Positions 44,364 to 52,811 of a stretch of 64,000 nt of DNA are shown piece after piece. Within the stretch, counting starts at the first letter, position 1, and each line of letters begins with the position of its first letter. Location of the stretch: positions 124,001 to 188,000 of the forward strand of contig CALJPQ010000003.1 in assembly GCA_937980645.1 (NCBI GenBank), given 5' to 3'. The position numbers and the translations under genes are program-made. The notes beneath the pieces are model-generated. The model did not search any database. It saw only the letters and a program-made list of their open reading frames with translations, and was not told where the DNA came from. The stretch is from an uncultured Saprospiraceae bacterium (GTDB taxonomy: Bacteria; Bacteroidota; Bacteroidia; Chitinophagales; Saprospiraceae).

Positions 44364-45562
44364 TCCACTTTCAAAGAGGAGCAGGGTGTTTCTTCCCAGT
44401 GCTCGCCGTTGCGGTTCCAGGGCTTTACCTCCAAGCGCCACAGGCCGGCCTCACAGGCGCCTTCTATGTTCTCGCAGAGGTATAGCGCCAGCTGCCGCTG
44501 AGTATGCCGGTGATTAAACATGGGCACATGCAGTTCGGCCATAGCCCAGTCATCAAAGAGCAGCCTCCCGGTCTCCTCCTGAGCGTACTGCTCCCAAATA
44601 GGGCGCCACGAAGAGGGGAGTAATGCTTCCGACCAGACGTAGAACCCGGCCTCCGGCTGCGTATTCGAGTACATTTTCCACGAGAATGCCTCTGGCCACC
44701 AACCTATGAGGTTAAATGCCGGCGACAACCACACCAGCCACACAATGACTAAACTCGTGCGACTCCGCATCCACCAGAGTGAGCCCCCCCCGTAGCGGCC
44801 AAACTTGCCTGCCCAGATACCCACCCTGACCGTCTGGCTCGGCGCCCCCAGCACCCACACCATCCCTGCCATGGCTACATTCCACGGCAGCACCACCGCA
44901 TTCCATCCCAAACCCAACGGGCTCAGTGCCAACACGATGAACGCATGAAACCCCACCGCCAGATACCGAATGAACGGCCGCAAGCGCTCCCACATCAGCC
45001 CCACACCCAGCAAGATTTCCCCCACAGCTACCGCATAACCCAGCTCCGGGTACTGCCCCAGTGGCTTCGTCCAGGCAAACGCCTCGCAAAACCACGGAAA
45101 GTTGTCTTCGATAAAATAAGGCGTCAACTTGTGCAGCCCGCCCCATACATATACGCCCGCCACCAACAGCCGCAGCGTTGCTGACGGATTTTTTCGCTCA
45201 AAAAAAAGAATGCCCCATGTCAGCAAATAGAAATACGTCCACGGCTGCAGCCGGTTGAGGTCCAGAACGACAAACGCCAAAAGCGCCAGCATGCTGCCCA
45301 GCAACAGTCGACGATCGTTGGGCCACACAAGGCTGAGTACCAGCGTGAACACCCATACTCCCAGGAGCAGGGCTTCACTTATCCGCTGAACGGCAACGGA
45401 CGTGTTGCCCCACAATTCCGCGGGCAAATGCGCCTTGCCCCACAGCGGCAGCAGCGGAAAAGTACGCTCCATTCCGGCGTACCACAGCCGCCACGAGAGG
45501 GCGATGTGGGCCAATAGCGCCAGGGCTATCAGGCGAACGACAGGAACAGATACCGACTTCAT
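44360..45562 (-). CDS. Polytopic membrane protein, HTTM/DoxX-like
   Basis: 400 residues with about 8 membrane helices (residues 8-25, 65-85, 90-110, 112-150, 190-225, 228-250, 280-300) and a soluble C-terminal tail of about 90 residues (SNTQPEAGFYVWSE...). The segment VAGVYVWGGLHKLTPYFIEDNFPWF resembles the HTTM/vitamin-K-dependent-carboxylase-like or DoxX membrane superfamily. I cannot assign a reaction. It overlaps both neighbours by 4 nt: its start sits in the end of the DUF4403 gene and its stop in the start of the TraB gene. Confidence 0.75.
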   Translation of the reverse strand: MKSVSVPVVRLIALALLAHIALSWRLWYAGMERTFPLLPLWGKAHLPAELWGNTSVAVQRISEALLLGVWVFTLVLSLVWPNDRRLLLGSMLALLAFVVLDLNRLQPWTYFYLLTWGILFFERKNPSATLRLLVAGVYVWGGLHKLTPYFIEDNFPWFCEAFAWTKPLGQYPELGYAVAVGEILLGVGLMWERLRPFIRYLAVGFHAFIVLALSPLGLGWNAVVLPWNVAMAGMVWVLGAPSQTVRVGIWAGKFGRYGGGSLWWMRSRTSLVIVWLVWLSPAFNLIGWWPEAFSWKMYSNTQPEAGFYVWSEALLPSSWRPIWEQYAQEETGRLLFDDWAMAELHVPMFNHRHTQRQLALYLCENIEGACEAGLWRLEVKPWNRNGEHWEETPCSSLKVE

Positions 45563-46935
45563 AATCCCCGAACGTTGAGCCGAACCCGGCCTTTTGAGTA
45601 CACATCGGCCCGAATGCCGGAGGGTGTGATGAGTGTGCGTTCGACCGCCACGGTGTCCACCGTACCCGTCAGCACCACACCGGGCTGGATGACGTACTGC
45701 TGAAGCGCCTGCTGTGCCGAAGTGCGCAGGGCCTGAAGGTCTTCGTCTAACGGAAAGACCAACGCTTCACCGATTCGGCGCTTTAAGGTGCTGGAAAACA
45801 ACCACGAAGCCGTGCGGTGCAGGAAATTGCGCGTTTCGGCGTGAAATTCCAGATCGGTGACTTCTATCCGGTTTTTAGCCATATTGACTATGGGCTTGCC
45901 GATGAGGTAGATATCGCCGTTAAAGGTGCCCGCCAGTGCCGTATTCACTACCAAGCGGTCGCCGTTGCCCCACAGGCGCAGGTTTTGCACCGTTACCTGT
46001 TTTTTCCCCGAGGAAAACGACTGCCCTACCACTATGCTGCGGGCGATGCGTTCGGCTTCGGCGAAGGGTACCTCTGTCGTCAGGCGTAGATGAAAGCCAT
46101 CGGAGGCATCGCTCAGCAGGCGCAGGTTGGGCAGAGTGCTGTTGGGCCGGAAGGTTGGGCGCTGACCCAGCGTAGCCTCGTTGTGGCACTCGACCGAGAG
46201 GGTAGCCCTGAGTTCATCGCCTACGGCTAAGAGCGGCGTCATGCCGATGCTGATGGGTGTCGTCTTGACCCACAGCTGCTGGGCGGTGTCTAAGAGTACG
46301 GGCTTTTGCAGGGCGTCCCAGGCCATTTGGGCGTAGGGCCGCAGGCTGAGCTGCTGGCTGATGAAGCGGTCGAGCGCCTGAGTGAGTGTTGTGCGGCTTT
46401 GGGCAAGCATCAGGTTGGCCAGTGGCTGGATGTTCACATCGCCCAGCGCCGTCTTGAGCACGGGCGCTGAAAGCCATTCGTGAAAATCTACCGTCGTCTG
46501 CGTGCGCAGCGACCAATCGGGCTGGATGCTGAAATTTGTTTTCAGCCCCAGTTGCAGCTCGCCTTCGGCCTCGGCGGCGCCGAAGAGGATTTGCTGTTTG
46601 GCCCAGATCTTCAGCGGCACGCGGTAGCGAATGGTCTGGCTCGACACGTCCACCTCAAACGGGCGCGTGCGCCACAGGCGGAGCATGAGGCCATCGTTGC
46701 CGTTGTCGGTGAAGGAGTTGTCTTCGTACAGCAGCCCTTGTACGCGCTGGTTAAGGGTCTGCAGCAGATCGCGCACCGACAGGGTAACAGGGATAGTGAT
46801 GGCTGAAACAGCAGGCGCCTCCGTTGGCAGCGTACGGTACTGCTCGCCGGGGTTGGGTGCGCTGGCGCGTTGGGCAGTACGGCATTGCAGCAGCAGGACG
46901 AGAGCAGCAGTCCACCAAAAAAGGCTTGAGCGCAT
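45559..46935 (-). CDS. DUF4403 family lipoprotein
   Basis: 458 residues. The N-terminus MRSSLFWWTAALVLLLQC is a lipoprotein signal with Cys18. The rest shows the DUF4403 pattern: ITIPVTLSVRDLLQTLNQRVQGLLYEDNSF, then GLMLRLWRTRPFEVDV, LKIWAKQQ, a second copy (ISIGMTPLLAVGDELRATLSVE) and the DLEFHAETRNFLHRTASWLFSS block. The family is made of two similar beta halves and may be a lipid-binding TULIP-like fold; that is inference. First gene of the operon that ends with WbqC. Confidence 0.85.
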   Translation of the reverse strand: MRSSLFWWTAALVLLLQCRTAQRASAPNPGEQYRTLPTEAPAVSAITIPVTLSVRDLLQTLNQRVQGLLYEDNSFTDNGNDGLMLRLWRTRPFEVDVSSQTIRYRVPLKIWAKQQILFGAAEAEGELQLGLKTNFSIQPDWSLRTQTTVDFHEWLSAPVLKTALGDVNIQPLANLMLAQSRTTLTQALDRFISQQLSLRPYAQMAWDALQKPVLLDTAQQLWVKTTPISIGMTPLLAVGDELRATLSVECHNEATLGQRPTFRPNSTLPNLRLLSDASDGFHLRLTTEVPFAEAERIARSIVVGQSFSSGKKQVTVQNLRLWGNGDRLVVNTALAGTFNGDIYLIGKPIVNMAKNRIEVTDLEFHAETRNFLHRTASWLFSSTLKRRIGEALVFPLDEDLQALRTSAQQALQQYVIQPGVVLTGTVDTVAVERTLITPSGIRADVYSKGRVRLNVRGL

Positions 46936-46955
46936 GGGTTGAGTAATTTGAACAG

Positions 46956-46963
46956 CAAAGGTA
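46956..46963 (-). promoter_or_regulatory. -7 box of the DUF4403-TraB-WbqC operon
   Basis: The minus strand reads TACCTTTG followed by CTG, exact consensus, 20 nt before the ATG at 46935. Confidence 0.5.
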
Positions 46964-47253
46964 AGGCAGCCACGGGGGGTAAGTGTGGGTGTGCTATTGG
47001 GTACCAGGATAATTGCATTTAAAAACTGCCTTTGTGCGTCGTCTCAACCGTGCGTAACGTCAATTATGTTATTACATCATACCCCTTATGCGCTCTCCTC
47101 GCGGCCTCCAGCGGGTACAAACATGGATAGGTCGTTTGATCTAACGGTTTTTACCCAAACCAATAAGCCAGGGTTGCCCTCCTGGGCCGGGCACTCGCCA
47201 GGGCTGATGCGCCAAATGTTGCGCATTGCGGAATATGCGCCAGCGTTTTTCCC

Positions 47254-47281
47254 TTTGGACTTCCTGGCGCGCGTACCTTTG
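47254..47281 (+). promoter_or_regulatory. Promoter of cysS, near-leaderless
   Basis: TTTG (47254-47257), 16 nt, TACCTTTG (47274-47281), followed by CCGC and then the ATG at 47286. If transcription begins 4-6 nt after the box, the mRNA starts at or next to the start codon. Confidence 0.6.
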
Positions 47282-47285
47282 CCGC

Positions 47286-48797
47286 ATGAATACGACCAAG
47301 CGCACCCTTAAAATTAGCAACACTCTCAGCGGGAAGAAGGAGGTTTTTACGCCCTTACACGAAGGCTTTGTCGGCATGTACGTATGCGGACCGACGGTTT
47401 ACAACAATGTGCATCTGGGCAATTGCCGCACCTTCACCAGTTTCGACATCATTTACCGCTATTTGCTTCATCTGGGCTATCGCGTCCGCTACGTGCGCAA
47501 TATTACCGACGTAGGGCACCTGACCGACGACGGCGAAGACCGCATGGCCCAAGGCGCGCGCATCAACAAGATTGAGCCGATGGAAGTAGCGCAGAAGTAC
47601 ACACTGGACTTCCACGACATGATGCGCACGCTCAACAACCTGCCGCCCAGCATTGAGCCGCGCGCCACGGGGCACATTCTGGAGCAGATCGAGATGGTGC
47701 AGCGCATCCTGGAGCGCGGCTATGCCTACGAGCGCAACGGCTCAGTATATTTCAACACGCGCAAATTTGCCCAAGAGAACCCGGGTGTTTACGGGCGCCT
47801 GTCGGGCCGCGTGCTCGACGAACTGATGGCCGAAAGCCGCAGCAACCTCAAGAGCCAGGACGAGAAAGACCACCCGGCCGACTTTGCCCTTTGGATGAAA
47901 GCGCGCCCGGGCGACCTGATGGTGTGGAAGAGCCCCTGGTCGGTGGGCTTCCCAGGGTGGCACTTAGAGTGCTCGGCCATGAGTACCAAATACTTAGGCC
48001 AGACCTTCGACATCCACGGCGGCGGCGGCGACCTCAAGTTTCCGCACCACGAAAATGAAGTGGCCCAAAACCACGGCGCCTGCGGCTGCGCACCCGCCCG
48101 CTATTGGATACATACCAATATGTTGCAGCTCAATGGAGCCAAAATGAGTAAATCGGAAGGCAACTACATCACGCCCGAACAGCTCTTCTCCGGCGATAGC
48201 CCGCTGTTGAGCAAGGCGTATTCGCCCATGGTGCTCCGCTATTACTTCCTGCAGGCCCATTATGCCAGTGTGCTCGATATGACCGATGAAGGGCTGCTGG
48301 CCGCCGAAAAGGCTTACCGCAAAATGATGGAGGTCAACAAAATCCTGCAGCAGCTGCCCGCCGATACGACGGTCTATGACGGTTCGGAAAGCGAACACGA
48401 CCGCGCCATCCTGCGCCACATTGAAGAGGCCTATGAGGGCATGGACGACGATTTCAATACCGCCATAGCGCTGGCCCACCTGAACGAACTGAGCAGCTAT
48501 GTGCACAAAATCGCCAACCAACAGATTCCGCTCAACGATGTGTCCCCGTGGGTTATCGAACGCCTGAAGGCGACGTTCCGGGCCTTTCTCTTTGACATTT
48601 TTGGCCTCAAAGACGAGACCGAGTCTGCCAATGGCAGCGACCTCGTCGAGGGCCTGATGGCACTCATCCTGGACATCCGCGCCAATGCCCGCGCTCAAAA
48701 GGACTGGGCCACGAGCGATAAAATTCGAGATGCGCTGGCGGCGTTAGGCATTGCCGTTAAAGACGGCAAAGAGGGCGCCACCTGGACGCGCATTTAG
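47286..48797 (+). CDS. cysS: Cysteinyl-tRNA synthetase
   Basis: 503 residues from the ATG at 47286 (MNTTKRTLKISNTLSGKKE); an earlier in-frame Met would lie upstream of the promoter. Class I synthetase with the HIGH variant HLGN in GPTVYNNVHLGNCRTF, zinc ligands in FPGWHLECSAMS and FPHHENEVAQ, and KMSKS in NGAKMSKSEGNYI. The anticodon-binding helical domain follows (DFNTAIALAHLNEL). Complete and uninterrupted. Charges tRNA-Cys. Confidence 0.97.
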   Translation: MNTTKRTLKISNTLSGKKEVFTPLHEGFVGMYVCGPTVYNNVHLGNCRTFTSFDIIYRYLLHLGYRVRYVRNITDVGHLTDDGEDRMAQGARINKIEPMEVAQKYTLDFHDMMRTLNNLPPSIEPRATGHILEQIEMVQRILERGYAYERNGSVYFNTRKFAQENPGVYGRLSGRVLDELMAESRSNLKSQDEKDHPADFALWMKARPGDLMVWKSPWSVGFPGWHLECSAMSTKYLGQTFDIHGGGGDLKFPHHENEVAQNHGACGCAPARYWIHTNMLQLNGAKMSKSEGNYITPEQLFSGDSPLLSKAYSPMVLRYYFLQAHYASVLDMTDEGLLAAEKAYRKMMEVNKILQQLPADTTVYDGSESEHDRAILRHIEEAYEGMDDDFNTAIALAHLNELSSYVHKIANQQIPLNDVSPWVIERLKATFRAFLFDIFGLKDETESANGSDLVEGLMALILDIRANARAQKDWATSDKIRDALAALGIAVKDGKEGATWTRI

Positions 48798-48838
48798 GCT
48801 CCTGATCCGTATCACCTGTTTCACTCGATTTTCCCACA

Positions 48839-49912
48839 ATGGCTCTTGCTTCGTTTCTCCGAAATAAGCGGCTCTGGCTGGTGCTTTTACTGCTGGCCGC
48901 CTTTGTCATCCCGTATTTGATGCGCTTCTTTCCCAGCAGCGGCCCTTCCAGACCTTCTGCATCGGAGCCTTCAGCGGCACCGCGTGTGCAGGTTCAGGTG
49001 CCGCCCTTCAGTGCCGACTCGGCGTTTGCTTTTGTCGAAAAGCAGGTGTCGTTCGGCCCGCGAGTGCCGGGCACTTCGGCGCACAAAAAATGTGCGGCCT
49101 GGCTGGTGGGCGAGTTCAGGCGCTTTGGCTTAGACGTCATCGAGCAGCCGTTTGTGGCTAAGACCTACTTTGGCCCGCGCGATGCCATCAACATCATCGC
49201 TCAGTACCACCCGGAGCGGCCCAATCGGGTGCTCCTGTGTGCTCACTGGGACTCGCGCCACATCGCCGACAAAGACACCAAAGACACCGAAAAGGCCATC
49301 CTCGGCGCCGACGACGGCGGCAGCGGAGTGGCCGTCCTGCTTGAACTGGCCCGCATGCTCCAGCAGCACCCCATTGAAGGCATCGGTGTGGACTTCGTGC
49401 TCTTCGACGCCGAAGACCTGGGCGACGACCGCTCAGAGTCGGGCCAATCGGTCATGATGCAGGCGTCTAACGACCAGAAGACCCTCACCTGGTGCTTAGG
49501 CTCGCAACACTGGGCGCGCACACCGCACCGTCCAGGCTACACAGCCCAGTTCGGCATCCTGCTCGACATGGTGGGTGCGCGCGGCGCCCTCTTTCCGCGT
49601 GAAGGCTATTCGGCCCAAAATGCTCCGGCTATACAAAACCGCATCTGGTCCATCGCACAGGAACTCGGCTACGGCGGCTTCTTCGTGGACCGCCCCGGCG
49701 GCTTCATCACGGATGACCACGTTTTCGTTATGCGCGGGCTGCGCATCCCGGTGGTCAACATTATCAGCATTCCCAACCCGCCGCCAGCCGCTTTTGGGGC
49801 GCATCACCACACGCATAACGACAACTTAGCCGTCATTGACCGCAACGTACTGGGCATGGTCGGCCATGTGGTGGCCACGGTCCTTTACCGCACTGCTGCC
49901 GGCGCCCTGTAG
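48839..49912 (+). CDS. M28-family glutaminyl-peptide cyclotransferase-like protein
   Basis: 357 residues. A single N-terminal membrane anchor or uncleaved signal (RLWLVLLLLAAFVIPYLM) precedes a Ser/Pro-rich linker and an M28 fold. Zinc-site residues: LLCAHWDSRH, GADDGGSGVAVLLELAR, FDAEDLGDDRS, and GAHHHTHNDN with the third ligand. The GADDGGSG block and DAEDLGD resemble bacterial glutaminyl cyclases, which form N-terminal pyroglutamate on exported proteins, rather than aminopeptidases. In Bacteroidota such an enzyme is often needed because many exported mature proteins start with Gln. It follows cysS by 41 nt. Confidence 0.85.
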   Translation: MALASFLRNKRLWLVLLLLAAFVIPYLMRFFPSSGPSRPSASEPSAAPRVQVQVPPFSADSAFAFVEKQVSFGPRVPGTSAHKKCAAWLVGEFRRFGLDVIEQPFVAKTYFGPRDAINIIAQYHPERPNRVLLCAHWDSRHIADKDTKDTEKAILGADDGGSGVAVLLELARMLQQHPIEGIGVDFVLFDAEDLGDDRSESGQSVMMQASNDQKTLTWCLGSQHWARTPHRPGYTAQFGILLDMVGARGALFPREGYSAQNAPAIQNRIWSIAQELGYGGFFVDRPGGFITDDHVFVMRGLRIPVVNIISIPNPPPAAFGAHHHTHNDNLAVIDRNVLGMVGHVVATVLYRTAAGAL

Positions 49913-49913
49913 C

Positions 49914-49931
49914 GGCCAAACTTGTTTGGCC
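49914..49931 (+). terminator. CUUG-loop hairpin, copy 3
   Basis: GGCCAAA-CTTG-TTTGGCC, a 7-bp perfect stem with the same loop and core as the copies at 2755 and 2779. It begins 2 nt after the stop codon of the M28 gene. No U-tract follows. Confidence 0.45.
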
Positions 49932-49969
49932 CAATTACACAGCCCCATCCCAAGCCTTCGCTAACCGCC

Positions 49970-50746
49970 ATGCCTCCTACACTCATTGACACCCACGCGC
50001 ACCTGTACTCCAGCAAATTCGACCACGACCGCCCCGAAATGGTGCAGCGCGCCCTGGCGGCCGGCGTGGAGCGCATGTATCTGCCCAACATTGACTCCAC
50101 CTCCATTCAGCCCATGCTCGAGCTGGAAGCTGCCTTTCCGCAGCACTGCTTCGCCATGATGGGCCTGCATCCGACACACGTTCAGCCCGACACATATCAC
50201 GCGGAGCTGGAAACGGTGGAGCACTGGCTCGCACAACGCTCCTGGGCCGGCATCGGCGAGACGGGCATTGACCTGTACTGGGACAAAAGCACGCTTGCCA
50301 TTCAACAGGAGTCTTTTGCCCGGCATTGCTGTTGGGCCAGGGATCTCGGGTGCCCGCTTATCATCCACAGCCGAAGTGCCAACCGCGAGGCTATGGATAC
50401 AGTGCGTCAGCATCAGGACGGCCGCCTGCGCGGCATCTTCCACTGCTTTGAAGGGACGCTTGATGAGGCGTTAGAGATGATTGACCTGGGTTTCCTGCTG
50501 GGCATCGGAGGTGTGCTCACGCGGGCCAATTCACCCATACGGGAGGTGGTGCAGCAAGTTTCCTTAGAGCACATCGTGTTGGAAACAGATGCACCCTACC
50601 TGACGCCCACGCCCTACAAAGGCCGGCGCAACGAAAGCGCATTTATGGTGGCCGTGGCCGAAACACTGGCTCAGGTGCACGGTATCTCGTTGGAAGTAGT
50701 GGCGCAAGTTACCACGCAAAATGCGCTGCGCCTGTTTGGCCCTTAG
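49970..50746 (+). CDS. TatD family metal-dependent DNase
   Basis: 258 residues from the ATG at 49970 (MPPTLIDTHAHLYSSKF), chosen because the family begins directly with the metal-binding DTHAHL. Other ligands: GIGETGIDLYWD (Glu), PLIIHSRSA (His), GIFHCFEG (His) and LETDAPYLTP (Asp). Family members act as 3'-5' exonucleases or D-aminoacyl-tRNA/quality-control hydrolases, so the exact substrate is open. Its stop codon overlaps that of the convergent OsmC gene. Confidence 0.93.
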   Translation: MPPTLIDTHAHLYSSKFDHDRPEMVQRALAAGVERMYLPNIDSTSIQPMLELEAAFPQHCFAMMGLHPTHVQPDTYHAELETVEHWLAQRSWAGIGETGIDLYWDKSTLAIQQESFARHCCWARDLGCPLIIHSRSANREAMDTVRQHQDGRLRGIFHCFEGTLDEALEMIDLGFLLGIGGVLTRANSPIREVVQQVSLEHIVLETDAPYLTPTPYKGRRNESAFMVAVAETLAQVHGISLEVVAQVTTQNALRLFGP

Positions 50747-51186
50747 ACCAGCCGTGCCTCTAACGAGATGGGTACGGCGCTCAGGGCGCGACTGACTGGG
50801 CAGCCGTTTTTGGCGCCGTTAGCCAATTCCTGGAATTTTTCCTCTGAAATGCCCGGTATTTTGGCTTCCAGTTGCAGGGCGATGTGGGCGAACGTCCATC
50901 CGGCATCGGTTTTTTCCATAGAAATGGTGGCCGAGCAGTGCAGGGTTTCGGGGATGAAGCCGGCGTTGGTAAGGGCGAAGCTGAGCGCCATGGCGTAGCA
51001 GCCGGCGTGAGCGGCGGCGATGAGTTCTTCGGGGTTGGTGCCGGCGCGTCCGTCTTCGTTTTGGAAGCGCAGTTTGGCCGAATAAGGGGTGTTTTGCAGG
51101 ACGCCTGAAGGGCCATTGAGGATGCCCGAGCCATCGGGACCGTTGCCATGCCAGACGGCGGAAGCAGTGCGTTTGAAGGATGCCAT
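50743..51186 (-). CDS. OsmC family peroxiredoxin
   Basis: 147 residues from the ATG at 51186 (MASFKRTASAVWHGNG); a longer frame to 51258 reads through a terminator. Thiol-dependent hydroperoxide reductase fold. The two redox cysteines are in ELIAAAHAGCYAMALS and KNGCPVSRALS. The GTNPEELIAAAHAGC block is the OsmC signature of the organic-hydroperoxide branch. It converges on tatD with overlapping stop codons. Confidence 0.93.
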   Translation of the reverse strand: MASFKRTASAVWHGNGPDGSGILNGPSGVLQNTPYSAKLRFQNEDGRAGTNPEELIAAAHAGCYAMALSFALTNAGFIPETLHCSATISMEKTDAGWTFAHIALQLEAKIPGISEEKFQELANGAKNGCPVSRALSAVPISLEARLV

Positions 51187-51225
51187 GTGCGGAATGCTGT
51201 TTTGATGTGAAGGTGCGATCGAAAC

Positions 51226-51263
51226 AAAAAAGCCTTGCAAAGGATGCGTCCTTTGCAAGGCTT
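51226..51263 (-). terminator. Intrinsic terminator of the haloperoxidase-like gene
   Basis: A perfect 15-bp stem (51230-51244 with 51249-51263) with a 4-nt loop. On the minus strand it is followed by a run of six Ts. It lies 23 nt after the stop of the gene at 51286, just upstream of osmC. Confidence 0.9.
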
Positions 51264-51285
51264 GGTGTGAATTTTCGATTGTGTT

Positions 51286-52668
51286 TTACCGCCGCCAGGG
51301 CAACTGGTTGACGTATCGGCCTACGAGGGTGCCGTATCGCATACCTTCGTCGCCGTCCATGCGGAAGTGGACGCCCAGTAGCACGCGCGACCAGGCGTTT
51401 TCCTGAGCCATTTCGTAGAAGCTGTCGAACGTGCGCGGAGTTCCGACAAATTCGGTGCGGCTCTCGTGGCAGCGGTCGGTCATCGGATAGGCATAGCCAA
51501 AGACGCTGGCCAGTGCTTCGGCGGCGGCGGCGCCGAAGGTGGCGTGGTCCGACGGATAGGTCGGGAACGAAGGGGTTATGCTGCGGTCGCTGTTAAGTGG
51601 GTTGTTCAGGTTAGTTTGCCAGTTAGGGTCAATGACGCGCCGGATGTAGGCCTGCGGGCGTTCGATGTTGTAATGATATTTGGAGTGCCAGCAGCCTACG
51701 GAGGCATCGTTGAGTGCCAGACCTACTTTGGCGTATGCCTCCAAGGCGGTAGCCAGCGAAGCCGACTCCTTTTGGATAACCTGGTTGGCAATAGCAATCC
51801 AGCGCGAAGGCGGGCTGAAGGTCAGGTTAAGTAGGTCATCCGACCAGAATTCGGCTATCCAGCGCGATTCTGCAGATAGTTGCGGCGTGTTTTGAGCATA
51901 TACTTCCAGCGCTTGGGTGTAGAGCGGTGAGTTAAGCGCTTCGCTATACGGCAGCGGAGGACGGCAGAGCAAGGCAGCGCCGGGCAAAGCAAAAGTGCGC
52001 GCATTGCCCCAGTACGGAAACAGGCCATTGCCTGGGCCGGGCTGGAGGGGTTCCCAGTCATAAGGTTTAGTGTTGCGCGCCTGCCAGTTGTAGCCGCGGA
52101 AAGGGTCTTTGTGGGCGTTGTGGCCTACAGCATCGCTTTGCGCCCATTCCCAGATGCGCTGCGCCACGTCGCGCCCGTGTTGGCGCGAGCGGATGAAGAC
52201 GCTTTCAGTCGTTTCCTCAAAAAGTTTTTGATCCAGTTGGGCTTCGAGCGCCGTTATCTTTTGTCGGTCGGCTGCGGCGATATGATCGAAGAACAGCGGC
52301 ATCAGGTAGCCATAGGCGGCATTGACGACTTCGGGCCAGTAGTACTCCTCATTTTTTTCCGTTTTGGGAAGCGCAAGCCCCAATGCCCGTTCGGCAATAG
52401 AATTGTAGCCGGGCATGCCTGCGACACACGCTTCGTAGGCGGCCAGCCCCATATAAGCCAGTGCACGTGCTGCTGGGCAAGGACGATAGTTGGGAGCATA
52501 GCGCTCCAATTCCAGAAACAACTCATTCCAGCGGAGGGCGGCTTCTACCGATTGCGTGGTAGCGTCGTTGCGTAAGCGCGCTGTGCCGTCGCCGCAGCTG
52601 TGCCACGCCACAGAGGCCAGCACAAACACCCCGAATGAGAGAAGGAGTCGAAAAAAGGTTTTTCTCAT
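51286..52668 (-). CDS. Vanadium-dependent haloperoxidase-like (PAP2 superfamily) exported protein
   Basis: 460 residues. N-terminal signal with a lipobox-like ASVAWHSC (Cys25), so probably a lipoprotein. The vanadate/phosphate site of the haloperoxidase-PAP2 fold is recognisable: KYHYNIERPQAYIR (Lys and Arg seven apart), PTYPSDHATFGAAAAEAL, and SRVLLGVHFRMD (Arg and His six apart). The middle motif reads PSDH where most family members have PSGH. Halide preference or phosphatase activity cannot be read from sequence. Confidence 0.85.
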   Translation of the reverse strand: MRKTFFRLLLSFGVFVLASVAWHSCGDGTARLRNDATTQSVEAALRWNELFLELERYAPNYRPCPAARALAYMGLAAYEACVAGMPGYNSIAERALGLALPKTEKNEEYYWPEVVNAAYGYLMPLFFDHIAAADRQKITALEAQLDQKLFEETTESVFIRSRQHGRDVAQRIWEWAQSDAVGHNAHKDPFRGYNWQARNTKPYDWEPLQPGPGNGLFPYWGNARTFALPGAALLCRPPLPYSEALNSPLYTQALEVYAQNTPQLSAESRWIAEFWSDDLLNLTFSPPSRWIAIANQVIQKESASLATALEAYAKVGLALNDASVGCWHSKYHYNIERPQAYIRRVIDPNWQTNLNNPLNSDRSITPSFPTYPSDHATFGAAAAEALASVFGYAYPMTDRCHESRTEFVGTPRTFDSFYEMAQENAWSRVLLGVHFRMDGDEGMRYGTLVGRYVNQLPWRR

Positions 52669-52811
52669 GATGACATACGTTTTGATAGGCGTTCTCTAAG
52701 ACATACGCCGGCTTTCGGCAAAAAAAATGCCATAAAGGGGAGGGGGCTGACATAGGGAGCGGTAGGCTTTGATGAGAAACCGGTTTTGGGCAGAGCTTGG
52801 CACAGCCCTTT

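Larger units (their letters stand above)
46936..47285. other. 350-bp divergent intergenic region, DUF4403 operon / cysS
   Basis: It holds two oppositely directed promoters: the minus-strand TACCTTTG at 46963-46956 and the plus-strand TTTG...TACCTTTG at 47254-47281. No RNA gene, long repeat or credible ORF is seen between them; a 62-codon reading frame at 47123 runs into cysS and is rejected. Confidence 0.55.

Noticed and set aside
47123-47311. 62-codon plus-strand frame between the DUF4403 operon and cysS
   Set aside because: It contains the cysS promoter and runs into cysS out of frame; no recognisable features.
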